Positions 7,478 to 8,562 of a stretch of 8,562 nucleotides of DNA are shown here, piece after piece. Source of the DNA: Mycobacterium sp. (GTDB lineage: Bacteria > Actinomycetota > Actinomycetes > Mycobacteriales > Mycobacteriaceae); the NCBI GenBank assembly GCA_018882545.1, contig VERS01000056.1:1-8562 (forward strand), given 5' to 3'. The notes under the pieces were generated by a model, which saw only the letters and a list, made by a program, of their open reading frames with translations, did no database searches and was not told where the DNA came from. The translations under genes were made by a program, and so were the position numbers. Each line of letters starts with the position of its first letter. Within the stretch, counting starts at the first letter, position 1.

Positions 7478-7507
7478 AGCATCTACCGCACCGACTGCGA
7501 CTGTCAA
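7478..7507 (-). promoter_or_regulatory. Candidate promoter of the giant gene
   Basis: A perfect TTGACA -35 hexamer on the minus strand (7507-7502) is followed by TAGATG at 7485-7480 with a 16-bp spacer, or by GATGCT at 7483-7478 with an 18-bp spacer. Neither -10 is ideal. Either would start transcription around 7471-7473, downstream of the ATG at 7482 and upstream of the GTG at 7437, which supports the GTG start. The -35 lies inside the 7500-7515 palindrome. Confidence 0.45.
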
Positions 7508-7515
7508 ATGACAGT
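7500..7515. promoter_or_regulatory. Perfect 16-bp palindrome, probable repressor operator
   Basis: ACTGTCA-AA-TGACAGT has 7-bp arms around a 2-bp centre. Its size and symmetry are typical of TetR-family operators. It covers the TTGACA -35 of the giant gene and lies 58 bp before the divergent lipoprotein start, so a bound dimer could repress the giant gene and perhaps both genes. The TetR-type gene at 8054 is the obvious candidate ligand, by proximity only. Confidence 0.55.
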
Positions 7516-7557
7516 AAGGTCGTCTGCCGCCCCTGGCGTGGCGCCAAGACGCTGCGG

Positions 7558-7563
7558 TAATAG
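7558..7563 (+). promoter_or_regulatory. Weak candidate -10 box of the lipoprotein gene
   Basis: TAATAG lies 10 nt before the ATG at 7574. It shares the first bases of the TAnnnT consensus but lacks the final T, and no -35 match is seen at 16-18 bp. If real, the transcript would have almost no leader, in keeping with the lack of a good Shine-Dalgarno sequence. Confidence 0.25.
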
Positions 7564-7573
7564 AGTTCCGGTC

Positions 7574-7963
7574 ATGACGACTCGCACCATGTTGATCTCG
7601 ACGCTGATCTCGACAGTGCTGCTGGCCATTCCGGTGGCGGGTTGTGCTCAGAAGGAGTCCACACCGGCTCAGAAAGAGTCCGCTCAGAAGGAGTCCACAC
7701 CGGCTCCCGAGGCGTCCCCTGCCGGGAACACCAATACCTGCGCCCCGCAGGGCGGCAACCAGATCAAGATCAACGGCGACGGCATCTCCTGCGACCAGGC
7801 CTACGCGATCGCAGCGAAGTACGATCTGCAGGGCGAGAAGTACCAGAAGATCGACACTGACGGAACGTGGACCTGCTACTCCGGCACCGTCGAGAGTCGC
7901 CCGCTGATCTTCCAGTGTGTGTCCGGTCAGGCGACGGAATTCGCTGTCTATCCGGCGTCCTGA
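7574..7963 (+). CDS. Small putative lipoprotein of unknown function
   Basis: A 129-residue protein with a lipoprotein signal peptide: residues 1-23 end in the lipobox VAGC, so Cys24 would be diacylated and anchor it to the outer face of the membrane. The mature N-terminus is a hydrophilic repeated linker (QKEST/QKESA units, residues ~25-49) of the kind that lifts a domain off the membrane. Residues ~52-129 form a small domain with four cysteines (TCAP, SCDQ, TCYS, QCVS), likely two disulfides outside the cell, around ISCDQAYAIAAKYD and a C-terminal TEFAVYPAS strand. It looks like other small mycobacterial lipoproteins, but I recognise no named family. The start is ATG at 7574; Met6 would give a shorter but still workable signal. 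It is divergent from the giant gene and upstream of tetR, with a shared regulatory region. Confidence 0.85.
   Translation: MTTRTMLISTLISTVLLAIPVAGCAQKESTPAQKESAQKESTPAPEASPAGNTNTCAPQGGNQIKINGDGISCDQAYAIAAKYDLQGEKYQKIDTDGTWTCYSGTVESRPLIFQCVSGQATEFAVYPAS
7646..7706 (+). repeat. In-frame 36-bp repeat in the lipoprotein linker
   Basis: A 25-nt sequence at 7646-7670 is repeated exactly at 7682-7706, and a third partial copy with one change (7667-7681) lies between them. The period is 36 nt, or 12 codons, encoding A-Q-K-E-S-T-P / A-Q-K-E-S. Gain or loss of a unit keeps the reading frame, so linker length could vary between strains. Confidence 0.9.
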
Positions 7964-7970
7964 CAGTAAA
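7961..7970 (+). promoter_or_regulatory. TGACAGTAA half-site repeat in the tetR upstream region
   Basis: TGACAGTAA here is identical to the right arm and flank of the 7500-7515 palindrome (7509-7517). It starts at the stop codon of the lipoprotein gene. An inverted partner, TGTCAGG, lies at 8031-8037 against CCTGACA at 7959-7965, too far apart for one dimer site. It may be a weak autoregulatory site for the TetR gene or a chance match. The rest of this 90-bp gap (7964-8053) shows no clear promoter or U-tract terminator. Confidence 0.25.
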
Positions 7971-8053
7971 GCTCCTTGCCGCCGGGAGGCCCGCCGAATA
8001 ACTGGCCTTCGGGGCAGCCGACTGGCACCATGTCAGGAAGCGAGGGGACCCGA

Positions 8054-8562
8054 ATGACCGAATCCGCACGGCCCGTTACGACAACGCGAACGAGGATCCT
8101 CCAGGAAGCCTCCAGGCTGTTCAACGAGAGGGGCTACCACGGGGCGAGCACCCGCGAGATCGCGGGCGCCGTGGGCGTCCGGCAGCAGTCCCTGAGCCAC
8201 CACTTCCCGACCAAGCGGGCCATCCTCGAAGAACTCCTCGCCGAGACACTCGACGAGCCGCTGCGCGTGGTGCAGAGCATGCGTGCCGCCGACGGATCGC
8301 CGGCCGCCCGGCTCTACGCCTACATCCGCTTCGATGTTGCCCACCTTCAGCAGTCGCCCTATGTGCTGCAGGGACTCTTCGGCACCTACCTGCTCAAAGA
8401 TCCCGACCTGGTCAAGTGGTACGACGGCGCCAGCGACCTCTACGACGCTGTTGCGGCCATCGTCGCCGAGGGGGTGGCGGCCGGCGAATTCCGAGACATC
8501 GAACCCGATTTCGCCGCCGCCGCCGTTGGCGCCCTGATCGAACAGGCCTTCAGCGTGTGGGC
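8054..8562 (+). CDS. TetR/AcrR-family transcriptional regulator (3' end missing)
   Basis: A DNA-binding dimeric repressor of the TetR family, of which 169 residues are visible; the right edge cuts it shortly before the expected end of ~190-210 residues. The N-terminal domain is typical: TRTRILQEASRLFNERGYHGAST (helix 1 and turn), then the helix-turn-helix REIAGAVGVRQQSLSHHFPTKRAIL at about residues 34-58. The ligand domain is helical, with YIRFDVAHLQQSPYVLQGLF and a C-terminal FAAAAVGALIEQAFSVW helix; the ligand is unknown. The start is ATG at 8054, 8 nt after GAGG (8042-8045). An in-frame ATG at 8030 would add eight residues but lacks a ribosome site. It follows the lipoprotein gene by 90 bp on the same strand and is the best candidate to bind the 7500-7515 palindrome. 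Confidence 0.93.
   Translation, partial: MTESARPVTTTRTRILQEASRLFNERGYHGASTREIAGAVGVRQQSLSHHFPTKRAILEELLAETLDEPLRVVQSMRAADGSPAARLYAYIRFDVAHLQQSPYVLQGLFGTYLLKDPDLVKWYDGASDLYDAVAAIVAEGVAAGEFRDIEPDFAAAAVGALIEQAFSVW

Noticed and set aside
7480..7482. ATG start for the giant gene
   Set aside because: No ribosome site, it lies within or before the candidate -10, and it would put 15 residues in front of a well-formed signal peptide. Still possible.
7534..7546. Second inverted repeat TGGCG-TGG-CGCCA in the divergent region
   Set aside because: Only 5-bp GC-rich arms, easily expected by chance here; not claimed as an operator.
3106..7560. Long open frames on the plus strand opposite the giant gene (3106-5055, 4838-6463, 5563-7560) and a shifted minus-strand frame (3701-6145)
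   Set aside because: They mirror the 15-nt period of the pentapeptide array and high GC; their products are low-complexity echoes such as repeated VGEVG or RSAPVR with no domain, while the giant frame has clear domains throughout.
8002..8017. Hairpin CTGGCC-TTCG-GGGCAG as a terminator after the lipoprotein gene
   Set aside because: One G-G mismatch in a six-pair stem and no following T-tract; could be a chance fold in GC-rich DNA.
8030..8032. Upstream in-frame ATG of the TetR gene
   Set aside because: No Shine-Dalgarno sequence, whereas the ATG at 8054 has GAGG at good spacing.

Overview
This is high-GC actinobacterial DNA, almost certainly from a non-tuberculous Mycobacterium or close relative (Mycolicibacterium type). 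The basis is a gatC-gatA pair next to a divergent ACT-domain gene whose product closely resembles what I remember of M. tuberculosis Rv3013, plus GTG starts, lipobox and Sec signal peptides, and a mycobacterial N-terminal cassette in the largest protein. No RNA gene, insertion sequence or CRISPR array was found.

Layout, left to right. (1) Positions 1-1042, minus strand: gatA (cut by the left edge) and gatC, overlapping by 4 nt, two subunits of the GatCAB tRNA amidotransferase. (2) 1083-1778, minus: an exported protein with a probable C-terminal Gmad2-like Ig fold. (3) 1853-2524, plus: the ACT-domain protein. (4) 2521-7437, minus: a 1638-residue exported protein made of a signal peptide, a Pro/Ala-rich region, a mycobacterial 'LWLVRR' cassette, about 800 residues of pentapeptide repeats, a class-3-like lipase domain with a GHSLGG nucleophile elbow, and a short RTX-like beta C-terminus. 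(5) 7574-7963, plus: a 129-residue lipoprotein divergent from the giant gene. (6) 8054-8562, plus: a TetR-family regulator, cut by the right edge.

The left third is conserved housekeeping DNA. From the ACT gene's stop codon onward the window looks accessory: in M. tuberculosis I recall ligA converging on this ACT gene, whereas here the giant gene does, with interlocking stop codons.

The most interesting unit is the giant beta-helix/lipase protein with the divergent lipoprotein and the TetR gene. The 136-bp divergent intergenic region holds a perfect 16-bp palindrome overlapping a TTGACA -35 element for the giant gene, and a TGACAGTAA half-site recurs just before tetR. This suggests, without proving it, that the TetR protein controls the cluster. 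Inside the helix, six copies of a G-V-S/T-D-A-D-L-V-S-A boundary motif divide the array into modules, each resetting the five-residue register by three residues.
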